A stretch of DNA of 22,220 nucleotides from an uncultured Chloroflexota bacterium (GTDB taxonomy: Bacteria; Chloroflexota; Chloroflexia; Chloroflexales; Roseiflexaceae), in the NCBI GenBank assembly GCA_937876225.1, contig CALFIC010000184.1, positions 1-22,220 on the forward strand, given 5' to 3'. This document shows positions 14,231 to 22,220 of the stretch, one piece after another. A model generated the notes under the pieces. The model made no database searches. It saw only the letters and a list, made by a program, of their open reading frames with translations, and had not been told where the DNA came from. The number at the start of each line of letters is the position of its first letter. Position 1 is the first letter of the stretch. A program made the position numbers and the translations under genes.

Positions 14231-15130
14231 ATGATTCAAGGTCGAGTATTACGTGCCCAAAGTGGCTTTTATTGGGTTGAAACCAGCGACGGTGTCATCG
14301 AATGCCGCTTACGTGGTCGCCTCAAAAAAGTCGAACAAAAAAGTGACATCGCCGTCATCGGCGACCAGGTCATGATCGACGTCGTCAGCCCAGGCTATGG
14401 CGCCGTCGAATCAGTCCTCCCCCGCACCACCCGTTTGTCCCGCGTGGCCGCCTTTAGTGGCGGTAGCAAAGAAGATGTCATCGTCGCCAATGTGGACGTG
14501 GCGATCATCGTCGTCGCCCTCGCCCAACCCGAATTCCACCCCCGCATGCTCGACCGCTACTTGGTCATCTGCGAAAACAACGATATCGAAGCGCGCATCG
14601 TCGCCAGCAAAGCCGACCTGGTCACCCCTGAGCAAGCCGAAGCCGCCCTCGCCCCCTACCGCGCCGTGGGCTATACCACCTGTGTGGCGAGCGTCCACAG
14701 CGGCCAAGGCCTCACCGAAGTGCAATCGTGGCTGCCTGGCAAAGTCAGCGTCGTGACCGGTAAATCAGGGGTGGGCAAATCGTCGCTCCTCAACGCCATC
14801 AACCCCCAATTAGCACTGGCCGTGGGCGATGTGTCGAGCGCGGTCAACAAAGGACGCCATACCACCACAGTGGCCCAACTCATCCCCCTCGGCAATGGTG
14901 GCTATGTGGCCGACACCCCCGGCATACGCGAAATCGCCCTCTGGAAGATCGACCATGCCTCGCTAGCCTACGGCTTCCGTGAATTCCACGACTACCTCGA
15001 CGAATGCCACTTCGGCAATTGCACCCACGCCCACGAACCCGATTGTGCCGTCCGGGCAGCGTTGGCAGCTGGTGACATCAACCCCGACCGTTACGCCAGC
15101 TATTTACGCCTCCTCGCTGGCGAAGAATAG
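14231..15130 (+). CDS. rsgA: Ribosome small-subunit biogenesis GTPase RsgA
   Basis: A 299-residue circularly permuted GTPase. An N-terminal OB domain (about 1-65, MIQGRVLRAQSGFYWVE) is followed by the G domain with the motif order G4-G1-G2-G3: SKAD (126-129), GKSGVGKSS (177-185), GRHTTT (208-213) and DTPG (228-231). The C-terminal zinc domain has C259, C264, H266 and C272. RsgA binds the 30S subunit late in maturation, releases RbfA and checks the decoding centre; GTPase activity is triggered by the mature subunit. The start ATG 14231 has AGGA 12 nt before it, a rather long spacing; the ATG at 14218 is out of frame. SKAD replaces the usual NKxD/NKID, a common tolerated variant. It is the first gene of a four-gene operon with three GNAT acetyltransferases and is preceded by an attenuator-like leader. 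Confidence 0.95.
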   Translation: MIQGRVLRAQSGFYWVETSDGVIECRLRGRLKKVEQKSDIAVIGDQVMIDVVSPGYGAVESVLPRTTRLSRVAAFSGGSKEDVIVANVDVAIIVVALAQPEFHPRMLDRYLVICENNDIEARIVASKADLVTPEQAEAALAPYRAVGYTTCVASVHSGQGLTEVQSWLPGKVSVVTGKSGVGKSSLLNAINPQLALAVGDVSSAVNKGRHTTTVAQLIPLGNGGYVADTPGIREIALWKIDHASLAYGFREFHDYLDECHFGNCTHAHEPDCAVRAALAAGDINPDRYASYLRLLAGEE

Positions 15131-15139
15131 GAGAGCACG

Positions 15140-15727
15140 ATGACCACACCTCGCCCCCGTATTGTGTCCGGTGAACGGATTTACCTCAGTCACTTCCAAC
15201 GCATCGACGTCCCCGTCATTACGCACTGGTTGAGTAATCTCGAAACAACGGCGTATTTGGGCATGCAAGGGCGTTCGTTTTTGCAAGAACAAGAAGAAGA
15301 CTGGTACACCAACTATACCCGCCTTGATGACAAAAACTTCCACTTTGCCATCGTTGCCAGTGATACCGACACCATCATCGGCACCGTCAGCTTGATGGAT
15401 GTGCGCCGCCCGCACGACCGCGCCGAGCTGGGGATTGTCATCGGCAATCCCGACTATTGGAGCAAAGGCTATGGCCGCGAAGCCATCCGGCTGATGTGCG
15501 ATTACGGCTATACCTTCCTCAATCTACACGTCATCTACCTGTGGTACGTCAGCTACAACGTGCGTGGCCGCAAATGCTACGAAAAAGCAGGCTTCGTCGA
15601 AACCGGCCGCATCCCCGAAGCGCGCGTCTTTAACCACCAACACTACGACGACGTGGTGATGACCATGACCCGCAACCAGTTTGGGCCTAGCCGACTCGCC
15701 GGCAAATATGGCCAACTACCCATCTAA
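15140..15727 (+). CDS. GNAT acetyltransferase, RimJ/RimL-like
   Basis: A 195-residue single-domain acetyltransferase of the Acetyltransf_3 group (RimJ/RimL, SpeG, aminoglycoside 6'-type relatives). It begins with the typical GERIYLSHFQRIDVPVITHWLSN, has IIGTVSLMDVRRPHDRAELGIVIG (beta strands 4 and 5), the acetyl-CoA pyrophosphate loop SKGYGREA (108-115), then N140 and YEKAGFVETG (147-156), where Asn and Tyr usually help catalysis. It may acetylate a ribosomal protein N-terminus, a polyamine or a small antibiotic; the sequence does not decide. The rsgA stop is 9 nt upstream and the GGAGAG binding site overlaps that stop (TAGGAGAG), so the two genes are coupled. Confidence 0.87.
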   Translation: MTTPRPRIVSGERIYLSHFQRIDVPVITHWLSNLETTAYLGMQGRSFLQEQEEDWYTNYTRLDDKNFHFAIVASDTDTIIGTVSLMDVRRPHDRAELGIVIGNPDYWSKGYGREAIRLMCDYGYTFLNLHVIYLWYVSYNVRGRKCYEKAGFVETGRIPEARVFNHQHYDDVVMTMTRNQFGPSRLAGKYGQLPI

Positions 15728-15752
15728 TTTGTTGCACACCTGAGAGGATTCT

Positions 15753-17084
15753 ATGCACGCATTCCATCCCGAAGATCTCGGCGACGGCTATACCCTGCGC
15801 TGGGGCACACCAGCCGATGCCGATGGCTATGCCAACCTCGCTGCCCGCTCATTCAAAAAAAACCATAGTGAACCCGATAACCAGATTGTCGCGAGCTATG
15901 CCCATGATTTACTGAGTGGCCAACATCCGTTATGTCCACCAGAACGGGTAGCCGTGGTCGTAGACGCCAACAATCAGGTGGTGGCAGCAGCCGGGTTGAT
16001 GGACCAGCCCTTCGCGTATGCCGGTATCCCGCTGTCCGTCGGGCGACCCGAAGTCGTCGTCAGCGACACCGCAGTGCGCAAGCGAGGCTTTATCCGCCAA
16101 ATCATGCGCTGGTTGCACGCCAAGAGCGCCCAAAATGGCGACATTGCCCAAGCCATCACCGGCATCGAATACTACTACAAGCAATTCGGCTACGAATGGA
16201 TGATCGACTTCCCAGGTGGCGCCAAAGTGCTGTTTGCGCAGTTACCCGCGCTTGCGAGTGATGCGCCAACCGTGACCTTGCGCCCCGCTACGACTGACGA
16301 ATTCCCCCAATTCATCGCGATGTACGATGCTGACCGCCAACGATCGAATGTGTTGGTCACGACACCACTCAGCGCCGAATATTTAGACTTTACGATGCAC
16401 CACAGTGTGTCGTCCGAAGGTAATCTGCCTTACTTCATCGTTGATCAACATGACCACCTCATCGGCTATCTGCTCATCGGCAAATGTTGTTGGCAAGGCG
16501 AAATGGATGTACGGGGCTGGGGCATGGTGCCGGGGATGGTCTGGAAGGATTATCTCCTCCCTATCATGCATGCTTTACCATCGATTATCCCCGTGCTCCA
16601 CAAAAAACCAGGTGAAGAAGTGGTCACAGCCGTCACCCTGATGCTCGATACTAGCCACGTAATTTATCCCCTACTCAAAAGCTACCTGCCCCACACCGCA
16701 GCCGACACGTATGTGTGGTACGTACGGGTTCCCGACCTTGTGCCGTTATTACAAAAAATCACTCCGGTGCTTGATGAACGCCTCGCGCAGAGCGCATTTG
16801 CGCGCCACAGTGGCACCAAACACATTACGTTTTTCCGTGGTGGCATTGAGCTAACTTGGCAACACGGGCACCTCACCGCTGTCAGTCATTGGCAACTACC
16901 TGTCGAATTCGGCAAAGCCCATGCCTACTATCCGCCAGGCATTATGGCCCAGCAGATTTTTGGCTGGCGGTCGCTCAGCGAGCTCCGCACGCTGGGGCCA
17001 GACGTTTATGCGGACAAGGAAACCAGTCAGCTCCTTGAGATTCTTTTTCCCAAAACCCCCTCGTGGTTTTTGTGGTCCAACTAA
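15753..17084 (+). CDS. Eis-like multi-domain GNAT acetyltransferase, copy A
   Basis: A 443-residue protein. The N-terminal GNAT domain (about 8-160) has LRWGTPADADGYANLA, an acetyl-CoA loop RKRGFI (109-114) and YYYKQFGYE (140-148). A second GNAT-like domain follows (TLRPATTDEFPQFIAMYDADR, from about 172), then a C-terminal domain ending with LFPKTPSW (432-439). Two GNAT domains plus a C-terminal domain is the layout of the mycobacterial Eis family, which acetylates aminoglycosides and peptides; that link is by layout and motif, not by strong identity I can show. The ATG follows GAGAGGA. It starts 25 nt after the previous stop. It is clearly paralogous to the next gene, so the pair arose by duplication. 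Confidence 0.8.
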   Translation: MHAFHPEDLGDGYTLRWGTPADADGYANLAARSFKKNHSEPDNQIVASYAHDLLSGQHPLCPPERVAVVVDANNQVVAAAGLMDQPFAYAGIPLSVGRPEVVVSDTAVRKRGFIRQIMRWLHAKSAQNGDIAQAITGIEYYYKQFGYEWMIDFPGGAKVLFAQLPALASDAPTVTLRPATTDEFPQFIAMYDADRQRSNVLVTTPLSAEYLDFTMHHSVSSEGNLPYFIVDQHDHLIGYLLIGKCCWQGEMDVRGWGMVPGMVWKDYLLPIMHALPSIIPVLHKKPGEEVVTAVTLMLDTSHVIYPLLKSYLPHTAADTYVWYVRVPDLVPLLQKITPVLDERLAQSAFARHSGTKHITFFRGGIELTWQHGHLTAVSHWQLPVEFGKAHAYYPPGIMAQQIFGWRSLSELRTLGPDVYADKETSQLLEILFPKTPSWFLWSN

Positions 17085-17095
17085 AAGGCACAGCA

Positions 17096-18466
17096 ATGCA
17101 CATGCATGAACAACACTATCACGCAGACCTCGGCGACGGCTATACATTGCGCTGGGCCACCCCCAGCGACAGAGATTCGTTGCTCGACTTATACGGCTAT
17201 GTGTTTCGAGACGAAACCAACGGCGCACACAACACCTATCTCATGGCCTATGCCGACGATTTACTCAGTGGCCGGCACCCCATGGGCTCCCCCGATGATT
17301 TTGCCGTGGTAGCCGACGCCGACAATCGCATCGTCGCTACCACCGTACTAATGCGTATGCCCCTAGAATACGCCGGTGTGGCGGTTCCCAGTGGCCGCCC
17401 CGAACTGGTAGCGTCGCATCCTGACGTGCGTAATCGTGGCTATATCCGCAAAATATTTCAACTCATCCACGCCAAAAGCGAAGCCCGTGGTGATTTAATG
17501 CAGGGGATTACTGGGATTCCCTATTATTACCGCCAATTCGGCTACGAATATGCGTTGTCACTGGGAGGTGGGCGAATAGTACCAGTCCAATCCATCCCCA
17601 CGCTCGCTAACGACCAACCAGAACCCTTTGTGGTGCGCCGTGCCCAGCACAGCGATATCATGCAACTGTTGATGCTCTACGAGCGTGAGCGCAGTCGTTT
17701 GCACAACCAACTGCCAATGCTAGTCACATCCCGCATCGATGCCAGTTATTTGCGCTACACCATGAGTGATGTCACCGGCCATGAACCATGGCTCCCCTAC
17801 GTGATTAGCCGACCCAATGGCGAGGTGGTGGGATCGTTCTCGAGCAACCGCATCCTCTGGAGTAATCCGACACGTGGCAACACGACAATTGGTGTGTTTG
17901 CATTGAGCACGGAGCCTCACATTCAAATCGCAGAAGTCTACCCATCCATTTGTCGTGAAATAACCCGGATTGCGACCACACTTCCTGTGTGGAACAACAC
18001 GCCAGCTCCGCTGGCACACATTGAATTTCGGCTCGGCGTCGATCATCCGGTCTACCGTACCATCGAACAAGAGTTCCACAAAAGCAATCGTCCCTATGCC
18101 TGGTACATCCGGGTCGCTGATATCGCCAAACTCATCCAACACCTTGTCGCTCCTATCGAACGCCGCTTATCACAAAGCGCTATGGCTGGTTATAACGGCG
18201 AATTAACGTTTGACTTCTATCGCAGTGGCTTGCAATTAACCTTTAGCAAAGGCAAAATCAACGCCACCACCCTACCCGCCAACGATGGCAGTCGCAAAGG
18301 CAATGCCGGCTACCCACCCCACGTGTTTTTGCAACAGTTGTTTGGCTTGCACTCCATCCACGAGCTCAAAAATAGCCATCCCGATGTCTATTCATCCGCC
18401 GAATCAGAAGTACTGCTCGATATTTTGTTCCCCAAACAATCGTCATGGTTAGAGCCATTGGATTAA
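17096..18466 (+). CDS. Eis-like multi-domain GNAT acetyltransferase, copy B
   Basis: A 456-residue paralogue of the preceding gene. Shared landmarks in the same order are DLGDGYTLRWATP (11-23), DDLLSGRHP (54-62), GRPELVASHPDVRNRGYIRKI (100-120, containing the acetyl-CoA loop), ITGIPYYYRQFGYE (138-151), and near the C-terminus YPPHVFLQQLFGLHSIHELK and ILFPKQSSW. The frame is open to an ATG at 17063 inside the previous gene, but the ATG at 17096 is chosen: it follows AAAAGG just after the previous stop (17084) and its protein lines up with copy A from DLGDGYTLRW. A second ATG at 17102 is possible. Substrate unknown. Last gene of the rsgA operon; a strong hairpin starts 17 nt after the stop. Confidence 0.82.
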   Translation: MHMHEQHYHADLGDGYTLRWATPSDRDSLLDLYGYVFRDETNGAHNTYLMAYADDLLSGRHPMGSPDDFAVVADADNRIVATTVLMRMPLEYAGVAVPSGRPELVASHPDVRNRGYIRKIFQLIHAKSEARGDLMQGITGIPYYYRQFGYEYALSLGGGRIVPVQSIPTLANDQPEPFVVRRAQHSDIMQLLMLYERERSRLHNQLPMLVTSRIDASYLRYTMSDVTGHEPWLPYVISRPNGEVVGSFSSNRILWSNPTRGNTTIGVFALSTEPHIQIAEVYPSICREITRIATTLPVWNNTPAPLAHIEFRLGVDHPVYRTIEQEFHKSNRPYAWYIRVADIAKLIQHLVAPIERRLSQSAMAGYNGELTFDFYRSGLQLTFSKGKINATTLPANDGSRKGNAGYPPHVFLQQLFGLHSIHELKNSHPDVYSSAESEVLLDILFPKQSSWLEPLD

Positions 18467-18482
18467 CGCATAGGCTGGAATT

Positions 18483-18517
18483 TGGTGCGATTATCTGCGC
18501 TATAGATAATCGCACCA
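18483..18517 (+). terminator. 14-bp hairpin at the end of the rsgA-GNAT operon
   Basis: TGGTGCGATTATCT (18483-18496) and AGATAATCGCACCA (18504-18517) are exact reverse complements with a 7-nt loop, 17 nt after the last stop codon. The position fits a transcript end or RNA-stability hairpin. The following bases (TGCAGGCTGTCGC) are not U-rich, so it is not a textbook intrinsic terminator on the plus strand. The rest of 18467-18744 is AT-rich, with nothing else recognised except the promoter at 18678-18706. Confidence 0.6.
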
Positions 18518-18677
18518 TGCAGGCTGTCGCACGGTTGACGTAGACTTCAATCGACTACAAAAGTTATCACCATCCCTGTTTTTTGCGCTACGAACCCGTT
18601 ATTTTTAAACACTAAAATCATAATTTTGTATATTTTAATTCAATACATTCCCACACAAAATTACGCTAAATTACCTA

Positions 18678-18706
18678 TTGACACAAAAATTATATTTTGC
18701 TATATT
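18678..18706 (+). promoter_or_regulatory. Strong promoter of the large secreted protein
   Basis: A perfect TTGACA (18678-18683) and TATATT (18701-18706) at the ideal 17-nt spacing lie in AT-rich DNA. Transcription would start near 18713, giving a leader of about 32 nt with AAGGA (18730-18734) 10 nt before the ATG. Confidence 0.7.
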
Positions 18707-18744
18707 TTTTACGATTAACATTTCCAAATAAGGACGCATATACT

Positions 18745-21700
18745 ATGACAGCCACATCACGATTGCAACGTATCGTGCGATTTTATGTGCATTTACTTGT
18801 TATCATTGGTATCTCCCTGTCACTTATGCCCCAAAAAGCGTTAGCAACGACCGAACATATTGCACCCACACCACCGCAACCGCAACAAAATACGACACAA
18901 CCCATCAATTCCAGCGCTCCATTACTCAATACAAGCAATACGACTTCGTCGGCGATTGTGTTGCCGCCGATTAACCCATGTGTGCTCCTTCCTGCTTCAT
19001 GTGCTGAAAACTACCTCACTTATGGTCAATCTACCAACGGCACCGTGCGGAAAGTCATATTGAACTGGGGCACTACCGCTGCGACAGCCGGCACATTCAA
19101 GGTTTACCGCAAAAATATTACGGTTGCGAACAATAACCCAGATGTCTTGATTGCGACCGTTCAAGCCGGTACTTACAATAATTTTGCGACCAACGTATCA
19201 CAATCGAGCAAAGATGCCTTAGCAACGATATTCAGCAATACCAATTTAAACGCTATTTTTACTATTTTGGTAAATAGTAGTACGAATTGGAAACCAACAG
19301 ATCCAACCCAAAAACGAAACGCCACACTTACTCGTATGGTCATTCAACGCTACCCCGATGTCGCAAATGCCCTTGGGTTTGGCTATACTGACTTGATTGA
19401 TCCGAGCATTCTGACTGCAACATTTCGCTATCGTGTCAAAAAATATAGCGCCCAAAGTGGTGAAACAGATATTGCCGATGCGCCGTACTATGCCGACGCG
19501 GTCAAAGCAGATACACCAACCATCAATCTCCCCACACCAACCAATTTAGCCGAAGCCAAAGTCTACGATCCACCTTCCACCGATACCAGCAAAGACGTCG
19601 GCAAAATCAATTCGACCCGAAGTGCGTTAGTCATCGAACGTTATGATCCTACCCTCATGCAAGGCGAATATGCCAATGACCAAAAAGTCTATTTGACGTG
19701 GTCAGCAGGTACGAACTCGGCAATTGGCACAGTCCCGTCCAATCGCATTGTAAGAGGATATAACATCTATCGACGCCCTACAACATGTGCGATTTTATGT
19801 GTAGTGTCTTGGACAAAACTCAATAATGACCCCATCTCACTGAGCAGTTCGCAGCCTATCACCAATACAGGAACCATTTCTGGGACAGTCAATTCCAAGC
19901 CATATAGTGATGACCCGTACAATTTCGTCGATAAAATAAACACGGTATCCAATCCATATATATCGTGGAAATACCAAGTCTGTCCCGTCGACTTGGCAGG
20001 CACTGAAGGCAGTTGTTCTGCGACTGTTGATGCCTTCAAACGTGATTTAATCCCCCCAACTGCAGTAAGTACGCTTACTGCCAAAGAAATATACCCTGAT
20101 GCTGCCAAGTGTCCGACGGATCCTGCCTATTGTGGATCAGCCAAAGTCAAATTACAGTGGACATACAAAGGTGATGCCAACACCAGTGGATTTGGCGACC
20201 CACCAAAGTTTTATGTGACGCGAGCAATCACAACTGGCCAGGCGCTTGCAACCTGGATCGATGTTGGGTTACCAGTGGTGAGTACAAATTTATTGAATAG
20301 TACTGCGGTGGTCACCTACACCGTTTATGACACCCCCAGCGCATCATTACTCGGCAAAACACAGTGGTACCGCATCCAAGTGCGAGATAATGCAGGGAAC
20401 TGGTCTGCTCCAAGCAACCCCGTCAAGGGAGCGATATTTAACCGGACACCACCGGCCAAACCGAGCGTTGATTTGGGCAAAAATGCCTGTGCCGCAGCGT
20501 TACCAAAACGCATCGCTGTGCCTGCAGGAGTCACCCAAGTATTGCTCTGGCGCAAAGTCACGACTTTGGGTGATTGGCGTTTAGTCAAGCGCTTTCGACC
20601 CAATACGAATGGCGGTTTGTCAAGGGGCGTCGATTTACTCGATACATACATTACGCCACAAACCAACAGTCGCATCAACTACAAAATTGAATATGTTGAT
20701 GCAAATGGCAATATTAGCCAACCACTAGAATTTTGTATCCGCGGAATTAGTCCAAATGACTTACTGCCACCACGTTTTACCATCAATCTCGCCAAAACCG
20801 ACCAAAACGCTCCTGCAAACGCAGTTATTGATTTTGGGGGCACAACTGATGTATATTCTCGCTCGGTAGTCATCGCCGGTCCTGATCCAGTCCGCACCGG
20901 TACCATCGTCACCACGACCGTCCCCGGTGCAAATAGCACCTTTAACTTCCCAGTATATGCGGGTGAAGCGCTGCGGGTTGGGGCGTTTTCGAGTGCAATC
21001 ACTGAAACAACTGATATTTCTTCAACACTCAACAGCGTTTGGATTCGCAATGTCAACAACTTTCTCAATCTCAGCACGATTGCCAATCCGAGTGATGCGT
21101 TTTTGGATGCGCCACGCAACATGGCCAACCTCGGCACAATCAATGTAACGTGGGCTGGCGCTAATACTGATTTCTGTCGCGAAACACCAGTCAACTCACC
21201 GCCACGCAAAGTCTGTGTCTTCCTTGATGCAAAAACCTATGTTGGAGCCGAGACACCACCGCCTGTAGCGATTTTTCGGCGTATTGATCCATTAACATAC
21301 GGGTTCCTACCGGCAAATACTCCCTGGCTGCAAGTGACTCCAGTATCAAGTTGGACCAAGTCAGGCAGTAATTGGTATATCAACGATACCACCGTGATGG
21401 ATCCCAAGCGCACATACCAATATATGGCTGTTGCCCACAGTAATAAGAGTTACGAAGTCATTGGATATTTTACTGTCGCTACGCTGCCACCATTCCCCTA
21501 TACTGATATGCCGAATTTCGTCGAATTAGGCAACAAAATCAATACCAGCGCATGGACCCAAGCCTACCCAGCAACGTGTGGTGGGGGAACTACTACCACT
21601 GCGATTCCGGTCACCATCAACAATCAATCAAGCTTACCACCTGCACTTTTTACCAAAAACAACACCCTCAACAACGTGATCAGTCTGGGAAATGGCTGGA

Positions 21701-22220
21701 CCTACACCGTCGACAACATCATTGGCGCGACTCCCAAAACAACGTGTTCAATTGGATTGACAACGCTAAACACCAACTTATACATGAGTGGAACACTCAA
21801 AGCAAACAATCGTACCGTTCAAACAGGATTAATCATCTACAACGCAACTCTCGTCTCAAGTACCAGTGACGTAGTTGGACCGACATTTGCCGCAACCAAC
21901 ATCATCGCCAAATTCCCGAATACGGCCATCTCGCAAATATCATCGACACAGACCAATGGTTTGCAAATCAAGCTACGTGACATTAACTTCCAGATTAGTT
22001 CCGTTGGTAATATTGCCAGCACGACGGCAATGACCGTCACAATGCCCGCACAAATCCGGGTTGGAGTTGATACCGTTGACCCGGTATATTCGTACAAGCG
22101 GGCGCAAAATGTAGTGTTGTACACCGACAATTTTGATGGTCGATATACTGCAAGCACGTTTTTTAGTGCGGTGAGTAGCAATGCAAAGTTCAATACAACT
22201 GTCGCTGCCGGGAGCGCAAA
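18745..22220 (+). CDS. Large secreted protein with fibronectin-III-like segments (3' end cut by window)
   Basis: The frame from ATG 18745 stays open for 1158 codons to the window edge. The N-terminus is a signal peptide: basic SRLQRIVR, a hydrophobic core FYVHLLVIIGISLSL and a likely cleavage site after A34 (QKALA, then TTEH would begin near this point). A Pro/Gln/Thr/Asn-rich linker follows (about 37-75). The mature part is rich in Thr, Ser, Asn and Val and holds several stretches with fibronectin-III-like patterns: VRKVILNWG near 102, KVYLTWSAG near 313, AKVKLQWTYKG near 465, and TQVLLWRKV near 595, each followed by a Tyr-rich strand such as YNIYRRP or YKIEYVDANGNIS. Scattered Cys pairs (for example around 77 and 83) would suit disulfides outside the cell. 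No catalytic domain is recognised in the visible part. It is probably a surface or extracellular adhesion or scaffold protein; domain boundaries are approximate. Confidence 0.75.
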   Translation, partial: MTATSRLQRIVRFYVHLLVIIGISLSLMPQKALATTEHIAPTPPQPQQNTTQPINSSAPLLNTSNTTSSAIVLPPINPCVLLPASCAENYLTYGQSTNGTVRKVILNWGTTAATAGTFKVYRKNITVANNNPDVLIATVQAGTYNNFATNVSQSSKDALATIFSNTNLNAIFTILVNSSTNWKPTDPTQKRNATLTRMVIQRYPDVANALGFGYTDLIDPSILTATFRYRVKKYSAQSGETDIADAPYYADAVKADTPTINLPTPTNLAEAKVYDPPSTDTSKDVGKINSTRSALVIERYDPTLMQGEYANDQKVYLTWSAGTNSAIGTVPSNRIVRGYNIYRRPTTCAILCVVSWTKLNNDPISLSSSQPITNTGTISGTVNSKPYSDDPYNFVDKINTVSNPYISWKYQVCPVDLAGTEGSCSATVDAFKRDLIPPTAVSTLTAKEIYPDAAKCPTDPAYCGSAKVKLQWTYKGDANTSGFGDPPKFYVTRAITTGQALATWIDVGLPVVSTNLLNSTAVVTYTVYDTPSASLLGKTQWYRIQVRDNAGNWSAPSNPVKGAIFNRTPPAKPSVDLGKNACAAALPKRIAVPAGVTQVLLWRKVTTLGDWRLVKRFRPNTNGGLSRGVDLLDTYITPQTNSRINYKIEYVDANGNISQPLEFCIRGISPNDLLPPRFTINLAKTDQNAPANAVIDFGGTTDVYSRSVVIAGPDPVRTGTIVTTTVPGANSTFNFPVYAGEALRVGAFSSAITETTDISSTLNSVWIRNVNNFLNLSTIANPSDAFLDAPRNMANLGTINVTWAGANTDFCRETPVNSPPRKVCVFLDAKTYVGAETPPPVAIFRRIDPLTYGFLPANTPWLQVTPVSSWTKSGSNWYINDTTVMDPKRTYQYMAVAHSNKSYEVIGYFTVATLPPFPYTDMPNFVELGNKINTSAWTQAYPATCGGGTTTTAIPVTINNQSSLPPALFTKNNTLNNVISLGNGWTYTVDNIIGATPKTTCSIGLTTLNTNLYMSGTLKANNRTVQTGLIIYNATLVSSTSDVVGPTFAATNIIAKFPNTAISQISSTQTNGLQIKLRDINFQISSVGNIASTTAMTVTMPAQIRVGVDTVDPVYSYKRAQNVVLYTDNFDGRYTASTFFSAVSSNAKFNTTVAAGSA

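Noticed and set aside
20679..21209. 176-codon minus-strand open frame inside the secreted-protein gene
   Set aside because: It has no ribosome binding site or recognisable domain and lies wholly antisense to a coding frame with signal peptide and promoter; it is a shadow.

Overview
The window looks like chromosomal DNA of a free-living, non-photosynthetic Chloroflexota bacterium. A Herpetosiphon-like source is my best guess, from the roughly even base composition, the gene families and the very large secreted protein, but no rRNA or other marker gene is present, so this is an inference. No tRNA, rRNA, insertion sequence, phage gene or CRISPR array was seen. Reading frames are intact throughout; only the two end genes are cut, by the window edges.

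Layout. (1) 1-2129, minus strand: the first 489 codons of a hypothetical glycosyl hydrolase (GHL6 type) with a perfect 10-bp inverted repeat just before its start, preceded by a small multi-pass membrane protein. (2) 2354-3238, plus: an EamA/DMT transporter with a good promoter. (3) 3266-10825, minus: a tightly packed row read as SAM methyltransferase, GT1/GT28-type glycosyltransferase, two ABC exporter half-transporters, ROK fructokinase and class V aminotransferase. The first four genes are separated by 0 nt or overlap and look like one transcription unit that decorates a small lipophilic molecule (methyl and sugar) and exports it. An MFS transporter (10878-12179) is divergent from this row with only about 50 nt between starts. 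(4) 12181-13868, minus: terC (membrane metal-ion or redox protein) followed by an aldo/keto reductase; the reductase stop faces the MFS stop with one base between them. (5) 13869-18517: a 362-nt non-genic stretch, then rsgA and three GNAT acetyltransferase genes in one plus-strand operon, the last two being tandem paralogues with an Eis-like multi-domain layout, closed by a 14-bp hairpin. (6) 18678-22220: a near-consensus promoter and the first 1158 codons of a large secreted protein with fibronectin-III-like segments.

The most interesting piece is the leader of the rsgA operon (about 14018-14230). It has a near-consensus promoter, an 18-codon ORF with a strong ribosome binding site at ideal spacing, a first hairpin, and then a hairpin followed by a U-rich run that looks like an intrinsic terminator, all before rsgA. 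Parts of the two hairpins can pair with each other instead. This is the layout of a translation-sensing attenuator, here placed before a ribosome-assembly GTPase and three acetyltransferases. The leader peptide also carries Arg-X-Arg motifs of the type known to stall macrolide-bound ribosomes. The layout is seen directly; the regulatory meaning is inference.
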